Made by a program: the position numbers and the translations under genes | Notes under the pieces: generated by a model | What the model saw: the letters and a program-made list of their open reading frames with translations, nothing else | Databases searched by the model: none | Told to the model about the DNA's origin: nothing | Assembly: GCA_963733945.1 (NCBI GenBank) | Contig: CAVTFD010000012.1 | Coordinates: 1-64,000, forward strand | Source: AP-15 sp963733945 | GTDB lineage: Bacteria > Pseudomonadota > Alphaproteobacteria > ATCC43930 > CGMCC-115725 | Direction of reading: 5' to 3' | Length of the DNA: 64,000 nt | In this document: positions 52,688-61,255 of the stretch, piece after piece | Numbering within the stretch: position 1 is the stretch's first letter | Layout: each line of letters begins with the position of its first letter

Positions 52688-54616
52688 TTATCGCTCGTCC
52701 CCCGCCTTCGGCAGCAATTCGCGCAATTCGCCGAGCCAGGGCTCGTAGCGCCGCCAGCGCGCGACCGAGGTCGAATAGACCGGCTGGCGCGCCTGCCACA
52801 GGCTCGCGGTCCTGACCGTCCGCTCGTTGCGCTCGGGGCTGAGGCAGGAATCGTCCCAGTCGAGACCGGCAAAGGCGATCAGCCGCCGGGTCACGGCCTC
52901 GCGGCCGGCGATCAGATCCTCGTAATCGACCTCGATAAACCGGTCGCGCGGCAGCACCGCGCGCCAATGGTCCATCAGCCGGGCATATTGCCGGTAAGCG
53001 AAAGCGAGGTCGGCCTTGGCCCAGGCGAAATCCATCCTCTGGCTGAAAAACGTGAAATACATCGACAGACAGGTGTCGACCGGATGGCGGCGGCAATGGA
53101 TGATGCGCGCCTCAGGGAGCAGCAGGTGAATGAGGCCCAGCCGGATATGATTGAACGGCGCCTTGTCGGTGACGCGAGCGGCCTGCGGCCCGATCCGGCG
53201 CAATAGGTCGAGATATTCCCGCGCCAGGCCGTGCCCCGCTTCCGCGGTCAGATAGGTCGCTTCGGCGATCCCCGACGACATGCCGCGCTTGACCCAGAAA
53301 CGCAGCTCGCCGCCGGCGGCGACCTGATGATGGCTGGAGACGATCTGCTCGACCAAGGTCGTCCCCGAGCGCGGCATGCCGACGATCAACAGCGGCGTCT
53401 CGTCGCGCACGCCAAACGCCTTGTTGGCAGCAAAGAAATCCGCCGTATAGCGGGCCATCAGCCGATCGACATGCTCGGCGAGCTCCGGCCCGTCGAACCG
53501 CGCGGACCGCCGCTTGATCGCGTTGGCCTGATCGAAGTGCCGCATCGCCTGCCGGTATTCCGCCAGATCGTCGAACACCTTGCCGATCGCGAAATGCAGG
53601 AATGCCCGGTGGGAATCGCCGATGCCGGCGCTGTCGAGCGCCGCCAGCATGCGGTCGAGCCGGGGGCGGTCCGCTTCGGTGCATTTCTTCGCCTGGACCG
53701 CGCCGTGATATGCGCTGACCTCCCGCGGGTTCAGATCGAGGACGCGGTCAAAGGCCGCAATCGCCTCGTCAAAACGCCCGTCGAGGGCGAGGACAACGCC
53801 CAGAGCCTTGTGCAGCCGGTCGCTGGCGGGATCGAGCGCGATCGCTTGCCGCACCAATGCCTCCGCCTGCCGCGGATCGCCGTCGAGCAGCAGCGCGTCG
53901 ATCTCGTCGAGCCGGCCCATCGTCGTGTCGGGATCGGCGGTGGCGGCGCGGCGGTAGGACGCCGCCGCTTCCTCGACATCGCCCTCGGCCTCGAGCAGCT
54001 TGGCGAGGCGGCGATGCCCCTCGGCCATCTCGGGCATCAGCTCGACAGCGCGGCGATAGGCCGCCGTCGCCTTTTCGGTCAGCCCCTGACGGTCGAGCGC
54101 CACCGCCAGACGATAATGGGCGATCGCGACATCTTCTTCGAGGACGATCGCCAGCTCGAAGCTGGCGGTTGCCTCGGCGAGCCGGCCGCTGCGCAATAAT
54201 GCCAGGCCGAGTGCGCGGTGCGATCCGGCATCCGCCGGGTCGAGCCGGGCCGCCTGGCTCAGGGCGGTGATCGCGGCCGGCAATTTCCCCGCCCGGAGCA
54301 AGCCGACCCCCTGCCGGCGATAGCGTTGCGCTGCCTCGGTCTGCCGCCGCACCGGCCGCGCACGCCCGGCGTCGGCGGCGTTTCCCGCGTTCGGACGCGT
54401 AGTCCGGATCCCATGCATCGAGTGGCTGAGCGCTTCCGCCGCCTCGCGCAATTTCCTCGCTTCGCTCAATGGCCCGAAATTCAGCCGATCGGGCCGGGCA
54501 TCGCGAGGCGGGCTCGCAGAAGCCGCTGTGGGGTGCGCCGCGCCGCAGCATTGCTCGAAGTCACGCCCGCTGCCGCACGGGCAGGGGTCGCTGCGGCCCG
54601 CACCGGGCACGCTCAT
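52688..54616 (-). CDS. SEC-C motif / TPR / sulfotransferase fusion protein
   Basis: 642 aa from ATG 54616 (GGAGG seven bases upstream; the frame to 54661 is rejected). Residues 10-25 are a SEC-C zinc motif DPCPCGSGRDFEQCCG. Residues about 90-330 are TPR repeats (YRRQGVGLLRAGKLPAAITA; AIAHYRLAVALDRQGLTEKA). Residues about 375-630 are a sulfotransferase domain with 5'-PSB loop LIVGMPRSGTTLVEQIVSS and 3'-PB CRRHPVDTCLSMYF. TPR-sulfotransferases are common in proteobacteria and transfer sulfate from PAPS; the SEC-C head is less common. Acceptor unknown. Confidence 0.9.
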   Translation of the reverse strand: MSVPGAGRSDPCPCGSGRDFEQCCGAAHPTAASASPPRDARPDRLNFGPLSEARKLREAAEALSHSMHGIRTTRPNAGNAADAGRARPVRRQTEAAQRYRRQGVGLLRAGKLPAAITALSQAARLDPADAGSHRALGLALLRSGRLAEATASFELAIVLEEDVAIAHYRLAVALDRQGLTEKATAAYRRAVELMPEMAEGHRRLAKLLEAEGDVEEAAASYRRAATADPDTTMGRLDEIDALLLDGDPRQAEALVRQAIALDPASDRLHKALGVVLALDGRFDEAIAAFDRVLDLNPREVSAYHGAVQAKKCTEADRPRLDRMLAALDSAGIGDSHRAFLHFAIGKVFDDLAEYRQAMRHFDQANAIKRRSARFDGPELAEHVDRLMARYTADFFAANKAFGVRDETPLLIVGMPRSGTTLVEQIVSSHHQVAAGGELRFWVKRGMSSGIAEATYLTAEAGHGLAREYLDLLRRIGPQAARVTDKAPFNHIRLGLIHLLLPEARIIHCRRHPVDTCLSMYFTFFSQRMDFAWAKADLAFAYRQYARLMDHWRAVLPRDRFIEVDYEDLIAGREAVTRRLIAFAGLDWDDSCLSPERNERTVRTASLWQARQPVYSTSVARWRRYEPWLGELRELLPKAGDER

Positions 54617-54675
54617 CACAAATCCTCCGAGGCTGAGAACATTTTCAATGCTATCAGGCACACCCTCATGCTGAG

Positions 54676-55400
54676 AGGCCGTGAAAGTATCGAAATTGAC
54701 GCATTCTTCTGGTCGTCTTCCCAGCGAAAGAGGCTGTAATCCAATTCCGGACTATATCTTCTGCATTCCGTCGTTCCCGCGAAAGCGGGAACCCAGGGGG
54801 TCCAATCACTTGCTCTGGGCCCCCGCTTTCGCGGGGGCGACGAATAGACGAGTGGGTCGTCTTCCCGGCGCAGGTGTGCCGGGGAGGCGATCAACGATCG
54901 AGATTATCCGGAATCATTCACCAGCTTGAGAGGCCGTGAAGGAATCGAAATAGACGCATTCTCTTCTTCGTCTTCCCGGCGAAGGCCGGGACCCATTGCC
55001 CCACCAACGCGAACTTTTCAAGTGTATGCAGCAACGTGCCGATTGGGACCGGCCCGCACCCCGGTGACATGGACCCCGGCCCTCGAGCGTGTGAAGAAAT
55101 GCCACCTTGTGTCATTCCGGGGCGCGGGCACCGACCGCGAGCCCGGAACCGATGAACACCGGCCGGCGATCGCACAGGAGAGGTCCGTGTTCATAGGTTC
55201 CGGGCCTGGCCCTCCGGGTCATCCCGGCATGACCGCCGCCTCGGGCAAGATGCCCGGCCCAACCCCATCAATTCCTTCGCACGCTCCGTCGCCGGGGAGG
55301 CGATCAACGATCGGGATTATCCGGAATCATTCACCCACCTCTGAGAGGCCGTCAAAGAGTCGAAATTGACGCATTCTCTTCTTCGTCTTCCCGGCGAAGG
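54676..55400. repeat. Composite repeat region (families A, B and a longer E element)
   Basis: About 700 bp without a gene. A 390-bp element beginning GAGGCCGTGAAxGAATCGAA, ATTGACGCATTCTCTTCTTC and CTTCCCGGCGAAGGCCGGGA, and ending GGGGAGGCGATCAACGATCG plus ATTATCCGGAATCATTCACC, occurs at 54929-55335. It is partly deleted at 54676-54919, and starts again at 55345, where the IS481 element interrupts it. A clean family A pair lies at 54770-54843. Confidence 0.75.
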
Positions 55401-56340
55401 TGTTGTGTCCCGGGAGGTTGTTGAGTGCTTGGCCTGGGGCTTGATAGGCGAGGCATCGCAATCGGGTTTGATTGTATGTGTTGACGACGGCGTGGATGAA
55501 GGCGTTGCGCTGGGCGTGGGTGTCGAAGCGATTTTTGCCGAGATTGGCGGTGGTTCTGGGGTGGTTCCGGATTGCTTCGGCGAGGCGGCGGTTGAAGCGC
55601 TCGACCATGCCGTTGGTTTGCGGCCGGTAGGGGCGGGTGAGGGTATGGCGCAGGCGGTGGCGTTGGCAGACCTGATCGAAGGGGTGAGCGCCGGTTCCCG
55701 TCTTGCGCTTGCGCCAGCGGGCGTCGCCGAAGCGGTCGGTGAACTCCGAGCCGTTGTCGGTGAGCACGGTGTGGACGGGGTGGCCGAAGGCGTCGAGGAA
55801 GCGTTCGAGGCAGTCGGCGATGGTCTGAGCACTGCGCTGCGTTACGATTTCCACGTGGACGAAGCGGGTGGTGCGTTCGATGGCCACGAAGACATAGGCC
55901 GACCGGCCGTGCAGGCGGGTCAGGTGCTTGAGGTCGACATGCACATAGCCGAACGGCTCGGGGGCGAAGCGCTTGGCCGGCGGCGCCGGGTCGCGGGGCC
56001 GGCGCGACACGCCCCGGCGTTTGAGGCAGCGGTGCAGGGCCGAGCGGGAGATATCGGCGCGCACGCAGCGGCGCATGACCTCGAGCGCGTCGTCGAGCGA
56101 CAGGCCGAGCCGGGCGCGCAACTCCACCGCAATCGCCTCCTCTTCCAGCGAGAAGCCGGTGGCCAACAGGTGGGGCCTGGACGAGCGGTCGGCCCCGTCG
56201 CGGCGCGCCTTCCAGCGCCGCACGGTGGTCTCGCTGACCCCCAGCTCGCAGGCCAGCTCCGCCACCGGCCGCGAACTGGCCTGGATGTAAGCCCGTACCT
56301 TCGGCGTGGTCGCCGCATTGGCGTGCAGCCTCACCAGCAT
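55327..56340 (-). CDS. IS481-family transposase
   Basis: 337 aa. ATG 56340 (MLVRLHANAATTPKVRAYIQ). N-terminal HTH (VAELACELGVSETTVRRWKA) and rve/DDE domain: GYVHVDLKHLTR (Asp136), TVLTDNGSEFTDRF (Asp195), QTNGMVERFNRRLAEAI (Glu247), and the family insert RKTGTGAHPFDQVC. The frame has no stop inside the element: it passes through the left terminal repeat (NLPGHNT) and ends 74 bp outside in flanking DNA. It appears complete and possibly active. Confidence 0.92.
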   Translation of the reverse strand: MLVRLHANAATTPKVRAYIQASSRPVAELACELGVSETTVRRWKARRDGADRSSRPHLLATGFSLEEEAIAVELRARLGLSLDDALEVMRRCVRADISRSALHRCLKRRGVSRRPRDPAPPAKRFAPEPFGYVHVDLKHLTRLHGRSAYVFVAIERTTRFVHVEIVTQRSAQTIADCLERFLDAFGHPVHTVLTDNGSEFTDRFGDARWRKRKTGTGAHPFDQVCQRHRLRHTLTRPYRPQTNGMVERFNRRLAEAIRNHPRTTANLGKNRFDTHAQRNAFIHAVVNTYNQTRLRCLAYQAPGQALNNLPGHNTFAGKTKKRMRQFRLFDGLSEVGE

Positions 56341-56411
56341 CGGCGTCCCTCCAACCAGGCGACGCCGCAGCTTACACCAATTCCGTCCAGCCAACCTCCC
56401 GGGACACAACA
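55401..56411. mobile_element. IS481-family insertion sequence, 1,011 bp
   Basis: Perfect 20-bp terminal inverted repeats: TGTTGTGTCCCGGGAGGTTG at 55401-55420 and its complement at 56392-56411. Target duplication CGAAGG at 55395-55400 and 56412-56417. Removing the element and one CGAAGG restores a family B palindrome (CCCGGCGAAGGCCGGG), so the insertion is into a repeat. Confidence 0.93.
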
Positions 56412-56860
56412 CGAAGGCCGGGACCCATTGAGCCACCAACTCGAGCCTTTCAAGTGTAAGCAACAACGTGCCGACTGGGACCGGCTCGTACCCCGGCGAC
56501 ATGGACCCCGGCCTTCGCCGGGGAGGCGATCACTTTACCGTCTCGGCCGGGCTCGTCTTACGGCTGTCCGGTTCAGCAAAAGTGGTTGCAAAGTCGCCGC
56601 CGGACTTCAACCCCGGCTCGTCATGCCCGTGCTTGTCACGGGTACCCACGTCTTCCGGCGCCAGGACTGGGTCCGTGGATGCCCACGGAACAAGTCCGGC
56701 CATGACGATCTTTGGTTGTACCGTCGATACGTCCGTATCGCATTCTCCAGTCTACGAGGCTGAACCGGACAGCCGTGGTACAAGATCGCGCATTGCGACC
56801 GAGGCGACGCCGCACCTCCTGAATGCGTCCCAGCGCTACGTGTGCTTCCAGCGCATCGGG
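56412..56860. repeat. Right half of the interrupted repeat plus a further palindromic element
   Basis: 56412-56533 continues the repeat interrupted by the IS (GACCCATTG, CAAGTGTAAGCAACAACGTG, CATGGACCCCGGCCTTCGCC). At 56618-56710 is a different inverted element with CCCGTGCTTGTCACGGGTAC, CCACGTCTTCC, GTCCGTGGATGCCCACGGAC-like stems and GGCCATGACG. No gene seen up to 56860. Confidence 0.55.
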
Positions 56861-57652
56861 TCAAGCCGAGGGCCGAGCGGCGCGGGCCTTGATCCGTTGC
56901 CGGAAGATGCAGCCGAAGCCGAGCAAACCGGCACCCAGCAGCGTCCAGGTGGAGGGCTCCGGCGCTGCGAGTGGAACGCCGACGAGGTTGTAGTCCTGGG
57001 TCAGCAGATCGGTGTTGGTCGTGGTCGTAGTCGTGAAGATGTCCACCAGACTCAGTTCGATCGTGTCGTAGTCGCTATCGCCGGGGGCGAGGGTGAACGG
57101 TGTGGTGCCGATTGTGCAGCCGGTAGGAAGCAGAGCCCCATTTGCAGCCACACTGTAGCTTTGGCACACGCCATAGTCGCCAGCGATTGCTCCGTCCTGG
57201 GAAGCACCGACCCCGATATTGATCGTCAACGGACCGACATATACGGTAGTGGAGACCAAATAATCAGTTAGCATCGAACCGGTCTGGACGGTTTTGGTCG
57301 TGCTGCTGAGGGTATTGGTGCTGCTCAACAGAGTGGGACCAAGGAACGACACCGCGCCAGCACCGGTCAGCACCGATTCCGCGGTGCCGATCGCCGACTG
57401 AAATATCGGGTCTGCAAAAGGCACCGGGAAGGTCTGATCATAGAGCACCGGGCCGCCCTGCATCTCGGCGGTCAGTTCGGTGGAGAACGTATTCACCTGC
57501 TGTGTGACCGGCGTATCGATGATCGTGTCGACCTCGGCGGTCGAAACTGTGAAAAAGGTGACATCAGGGACGGCGAGCGCGGGACGGCAGGCGAATGCCG
57601 ATAAAGCAATAGCGGCAGTCCCCGCCATGAATAATCTTTGCGTCGTCGACAT
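56861..57652 (-). CDS. PEP-CTERM sorting-domain protein
   Basis: A 263-aa exported protein. Signal peptide MSTTQRLFMAGTAAIALSAF with cleavage near PALA-VP. The Thr/Ser-rich beta-type body includes IFTTTTTTNTDLLTQDYNLV. The C-terminal sorting signal is APEPSTWTLLGAGLLGFGCI followed by the basic tail FRQRIKARAARPS. PEP-CTERM proteins are processed by exosortase (EpsH) and delivered to the cell surface or extracellular polysaccharide; no exosortase gene is in this window. Function of the body unknown. Confidence 0.88.
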   Translation of the reverse strand: MSTTQRLFMAGTAAIALSAFACRPALAVPDVTFFTVSTAEVDTIIDTPVTQQVNTFSTELTAEMQGGPVLYDQTFPVPFADPIFQSAIGTAESVLTGAGAVSFLGPTLLSSTNTLSSTTKTVQTGSMLTDYLVSTTVYVGPLTINIGVGASQDGAIAGDYGVCQSYSVAANGALLPTGCTIGTTPFTLAPGDSDYDTIELSLVDIFTTTTTTNTDLLTQDYNLVGVPLAAPEPSTWTLLGAGLLGFGCIFRQRIKARAARPSA

Positions 57653-57713
57653 GTGCTTATCTCTTTCCTGATCGCGTGAATACGATGCTTGGTATTGAGG
57701 CGCTTTTCACCGG

Positions 57714-57820
57714 GATTGCTTCGCGGAGTTCATCCTCGGGCGGCGCCTTGCGCCGACCCGTGGGCTCGCAATGACACTTTAACCGGCTGTCATTGCGAGG
57801 AGCGCAGCGCCGAAGCAATC
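57714..57820. repeat. Palindromic repeat, family C (inverted pair)
   Basis: GATTGCTTCG ... CTCGCAATGACA, with an insertion between the halves, and CTGTCATTGCGAGGAGCGCA with GCGCCGAAGCAATCT. Inverted arms as at 44515-44587. Confidence 0.7.
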
Positions 57821-58084
57821 TCGCGATTGAGAGACATTATCTCTTCCCTGTGCAAAGGTTAATACGGCGCAAACCGCCGCTTTTTGTTGATTCTAGCCAA
57901 TTAAAACATAAAAAGCCACCTCTAACTCGGATCGGATCCAATTTTCTATAACCCGCCAACCGGCTATCGCCATGCTCTTGCCAAAAGATGGTCGTAGCAT
58001 CGCGCGCGATTGCGGCTTTCGGCATGATGGTAGCGGATGATCGGAATGTTGCTCGGAGGCTCTTGCTCGGCCGGTTGCGGGGCA

Positions 58085-58330
58085 TCGGGCCTCGCCGCGG
58101 GGCGATCACCGCCTATTCCCGAGAATTCCCGGCTACACGGAATTAATTCCCGGTTCGACCGAAACAATTTCCCGGTTGTCGGTCGACGGGAATAGCGCGC
58201 AAGCCCTTGTTTAGGCGCATGTATTTCCGCTCGAATCGCCGGTTTAGCGGCCGAATCCAATGAATTCCGGGTTAAATTCCCGCTTATCCCGGTTCTACGG
58301 GAATTTCGCGCGGCCGGCGCCGGTCAGGGC
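58085..58330. repeat. AATTCCCGG-type repeat cluster, copy 2
   Basis: Several overlapping motifs: GAATTCCCGGCTACACGG, AATTAATTCCCGGTTCGAC, ACAATTTCCCGGTTGTCGG, TGAATTCCGGGTTAAATTCC and CTACGGGAATTTCGCGC. The last part matches 47880-47965. Together with family C this accounts for most of the 795-bp gap before the peptide ABC operon, whose promoter must lie here. Confidence 0.5.
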
Positions 58331-58447
58331 CAACCTCCAGCTCGGTTGCTCCCGATCACAGCGGACTCCCGCGGGAAGAAAAAAAAGGGTACAGATCAGC
58401 GTGCCGCGGCGTCGGGAGTTCAGGTTCTGGCAAGACAGGGGGCGTCG

Positions 58448-60241
58448 ATGATCAACGAACGGCAATTGCGCCAGCGGATCGAGGAAGTGCGAACCGGCAA
58501 GCGGTCGCGGCGCGCGTTCCTGCGCGAGATGATGGTGTACGGTCTCAGCGCTCCTTTTGTGGCCCAGATGCTCGCTCACAGCGGCGTCGCGATGGCTGCC
58601 CCGAGTTTCAAATATGCGCCGACCAAAGCAGGCGGCGGCGGCACCTTGAAGCTTTTGTGGTGGCAGAGCCCCACCCTGCTGAACCCGCACTTCGCGGTCG
58701 GAACCAAGGATCAGGACGGTTCCCGGATATTCTACGAGCCGCTCGCCGGCTGGGACCCCGACGGCAATCTGGCGCCGATCCTCGCCGCCGAGATCCCCAA
58801 TGCCGAGAGCGGCACGGTCGACAAGGACATCAATTGGGTCGTCTGGAAATTGAAGCCGGGCGTCAAATGGCACGACGGCCAGCCGTTTACCGCCGATGAC
58901 TGTGTGTTCAACTGGCAGTACGCCGCCGATCCGGCCACCGCGGCGACGACGATCGGCACTTACAAGGACATCAAGGTTTCGAAAGTCGATGAGCTGACGA
59001 TCAAGATCGACTTCAAAAAGCCGACGCCGTTCTGGGCCGACGCGTTTGTTGGCGCGCGCAACCCGATCATCCCGAAGCATCTGTTCGAACAGTACAAGGG
59101 CGCCAACTCGCGCGAGGCGCCGGCAAACCTCAAACCAGTCGGCACCGGCCCCTACATGTTCGTCGACTTCAAGCCCGGCGACATTGTCCGCGGCAAGATC
59201 AACCCGAACTATCACATGCCCAACCGGCCCTATTTCGATGCAGTCGAGATGAAGGGCGGCGGCGACGCGGTGTCGGCGGCGCGTGCCGTCTTGCAGACCG
59301 GCGAATATGATTTCGCCTGGAACATGCAGGTCGAGGACGAACTGCTTAAACGCCTCGAAGCGAGCGGCAGGGGCCACGCCAATATCTTTGGCGGCGGCAG
59401 TGTCGAGCACATCGAACTCAACAACACCGACCCGTGGAAGGAGGTCGACGGCGAACGATCGAGCATAAAAACGACGCATCCGTTCCTGACCGACCCGGCG
59501 GTGCGTCAGGCGCTCAACCTGCTGGTCGACCGGCTGTCGGTCGAAAAGTTCATTTATGGCCGCACCGGTATCGCGACCGCCAATATCGTCAACAACCCGA
59601 AGCAATTCGTGTCGAAGGACACATCGTACCAATTCGACATCGCCAAGGCGGCCGACATCCTCGACAAGGCCGGCTGGAAGCCCGGCGCCGACGGCATCCG
59701 TGAAAAAGACGGCACAAAGCTCAAAATCGTCTACCAGACTTCGATCAATGCGCCACGCCAGAAAAACCAGCAGATAGTCAAGCAGGCATGTCAGAAAGCC
59801 GGCATCGATGTTGAGCTGAAGACAGTGCCGGCCTCGGTGTATTTCTCATCCGATGTCGGCAATCCGGACACTTATACAAAATTCTACACCGATATTCAAA
59901 TGTTCACGACGACCATGAGTCAGCCCGATCCGGGCGAGTTCATGCGTCAGTACCTTTCGACTGAGGTCGCGAGCAAAACCAACAAGTGGCAGGGCCGCAA
60001 CATCACCCGCTGGCGCAACGCCGATTACGACGCGCTCTATCACGCCTCCGAGCACGAGACGGACCTGGTCAAACGCGCGGCGCTGTTCATCCAGATGAAC
60101 GACCTGGTGATCAAAAACGTGGTGGTGATCCCGGTCGTCTATCGCCCGCAGGTGGCTGCGGTCGCCAACAAGCTCCACGTGCTGCTGTCGGGATGGGACA
60201 GCTATATCTGGAACTTGTATGACTGGTACGCCGATGCCTGA
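58448..60241 (+). CDS. Peptide ABC transporter substrate-binding protein, family 5, Tat-exported
   Basis: 597 aa. ATG 58448 (MINERQLRQRIEEVRTGKRS) preceded by AGGGGG; the frame from 58346 is rejected. A twin-arginine signal SRRAFLREMMVYGLSAPFVA (RR at 21-22) with AMAAP cleavage replaces the Sec signals of the 1-6 kb paralogues. Mature part: GGGTLKLLWWQSPTLLNPHF, KLKPGVKWHDGQPFTADDCV, GTGPYMFVDFKPGD. Only distantly related to the three left-end binding proteins, so it belongs to a different importer. First gene of a five-gene operon. Confidence 0.93.
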   Translation: MINERQLRQRIEEVRTGKRSRRAFLREMMVYGLSAPFVAQMLAHSGVAMAAPSFKYAPTKAGGGGTLKLLWWQSPTLLNPHFAVGTKDQDGSRIFYEPLAGWDPDGNLAPILAAEIPNAESGTVDKDINWVVWKLKPGVKWHDGQPFTADDCVFNWQYAADPATAATTIGTYKDIKVSKVDELTIKIDFKKPTPFWADAFVGARNPIIPKHLFEQYKGANSREAPANLKPVGTGPYMFVDFKPGDIVRGKINPNYHMPNRPYFDAVEMKGGGDAVSAARAVLQTGEYDFAWNMQVEDELLKRLEASGRGHANIFGGGSVEHIELNNTDPWKEVDGERSSIKTTHPFLTDPAVRQALNLLVDRLSVEKFIYGRTGIATANIVNNPKQFVSKDTSYQFDIAKAADILDKAGWKPGADGIREKDGTKLKIVYQTSINAPRQKNQQIVKQACQKAGIDVELKTVPASVYFSSDVGNPDTYTKFYTDIQMFTTTMSQPDPGEFMRQYLSTEVASKTNKWQGRNITRWRNADYDALYHASEHETDLVKRAALFIQMNDLVIKNVVVIPVVYRPQVAAVANKLHVLLSGWDSYIWNLYDWYADA

Positions 60242-60295
60242 TCCGGCGCGAACCTGCGAGGCCGCCAGCCGGCGCAGGCTACCCTCCGCGCGGTA

Positions 60296-61255
60296 GTGCT
60301 CCGCTATCTCGTCAGGCGCCTGCTGCTGACGCTGCCGAGCCTTTTGGCAATAAGTGTGGTGCTGTTTGGGGTGCTGGCGCTCGCCCCGGGCGACCCGTTC
60401 TCGGACCTCGCCACCGATCCGTCGATCCCGCCCTCGGTCGCGGCCGGGCTGCGCACCAAATTCGGCCTCGACGATCCATTGCCGATCCGCTACCTGCACT
60501 GGCTTGTTGCCATGCTGCACGGAGATTGGGGCTTCTCGTTCGCCAGCCGGATCAACGTCAGCACGCTGATCCTACAGCGCCTGCCGACGACGCTGTTCGT
60601 GATCGGCGCCTCACAGATCCTCGCCCTGCTGATCGCGGTGCCAGTCGGCGTTTATGCCGGGGTCCGGCCGTATTCGGTCTTCGACCAGATCGCCAGCAGC
60701 CTGGCGCTGGTCGGGTTCTCGTTGCCCACTTTCTTTACGGGCCTGGTGCTTATCCTGGTGTTCAGCGTCAATCTGCACTGGCTGCCATTTGTGTACCGCA
60801 CCGATATCGGCGGAAGCGGCCTCCCCTTGTATTGGGCGTATGTCCGGCAGGCGATTATGCCGATTGTTGTGCTCGGCCTGTTTCAGGGAGCGGCATGGAT
60901 CCGCTTTGTGCGCGCCTCGGTGCTCGACGTGGCCCGCCTCGACTACGTCACGACGGCGCGTGCCAAGGGGCTCTCCGAGCGGAGCGTCGTGCTAAAGCAC
61001 GTCGTGCGCAATGCGATGGTCCCGGTAGTGACGCTGGTCGCCTTGCAGATGCCGATCATCTTTGGGGGCGCCATCATTACCGAGCAGATTTTCCGCGTTC
61101 CTGGCATAGGTTCGCTGCTGATCAGCGCGATATTGGCGAACGACACGCCGGTGATCATGGCGGTTAACTTTGTGTTTGCCTGTCTTGTCATCCTCTTCAA
61201 CCTGATCGCGGACTTGCTTTATGGCTGGCTCGACCCCCGCATCTCCTACCGCTGA
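60296..61255 (+). CDS. Peptide ABC transporter permease, DppB/OppB type
   Basis: A 319-aa inner-membrane permease with six TM segments. N-terminal LRYLVRRLLLTLPSLLAISV typical of DppB; EAA-type loop VTTARAKGLSERSVVLKHVV contacting the ATPases; C-terminal LLYGWLDPRISYR (the DPR end of the family). The start codon is GTG 60296. Overlaps the next gene by 35 bp. Confidence 0.93.
   Translation: MLRYLVRRLLLTLPSLLAISVVLFGVLALAPGDPFSDLATDPSIPPSVAAGLRTKFGLDDPLPIRYLHWLVAMLHGDWGFSFASRINVSTLILQRLPTTLFVIGASQILALLIAVPVGVYAGVRPYSVFDQIASSLALVGFSLPTFFTGLVLILVFSVNLHWLPFVYRTDIGGSGLPLYWAYVRQAIMPIVVLGLFQGAAWIRFVRASVLDVARLDYVTTARAKGLSERSVVLKHVVRNAMVPVVTLVALQMPIIFGGAIITEQIFRVPGIGSLLISAILANDTPVIMAVNFVFACLVILFNLIADLLYGWLDPRISYR

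Noticed and set aside
55366..56763. 465-codon plus-strand ORF across the IS481 element
   Set aside because: Antisense of the transposase, whose DDE motifs and terminal repeats establish the minus strand as coding.
58295..59632. 445-codon minus-strand ORF opposite the Tat-exported binding protein
   Set aside because: Antisense shadow of a strongly conserved coding gene.
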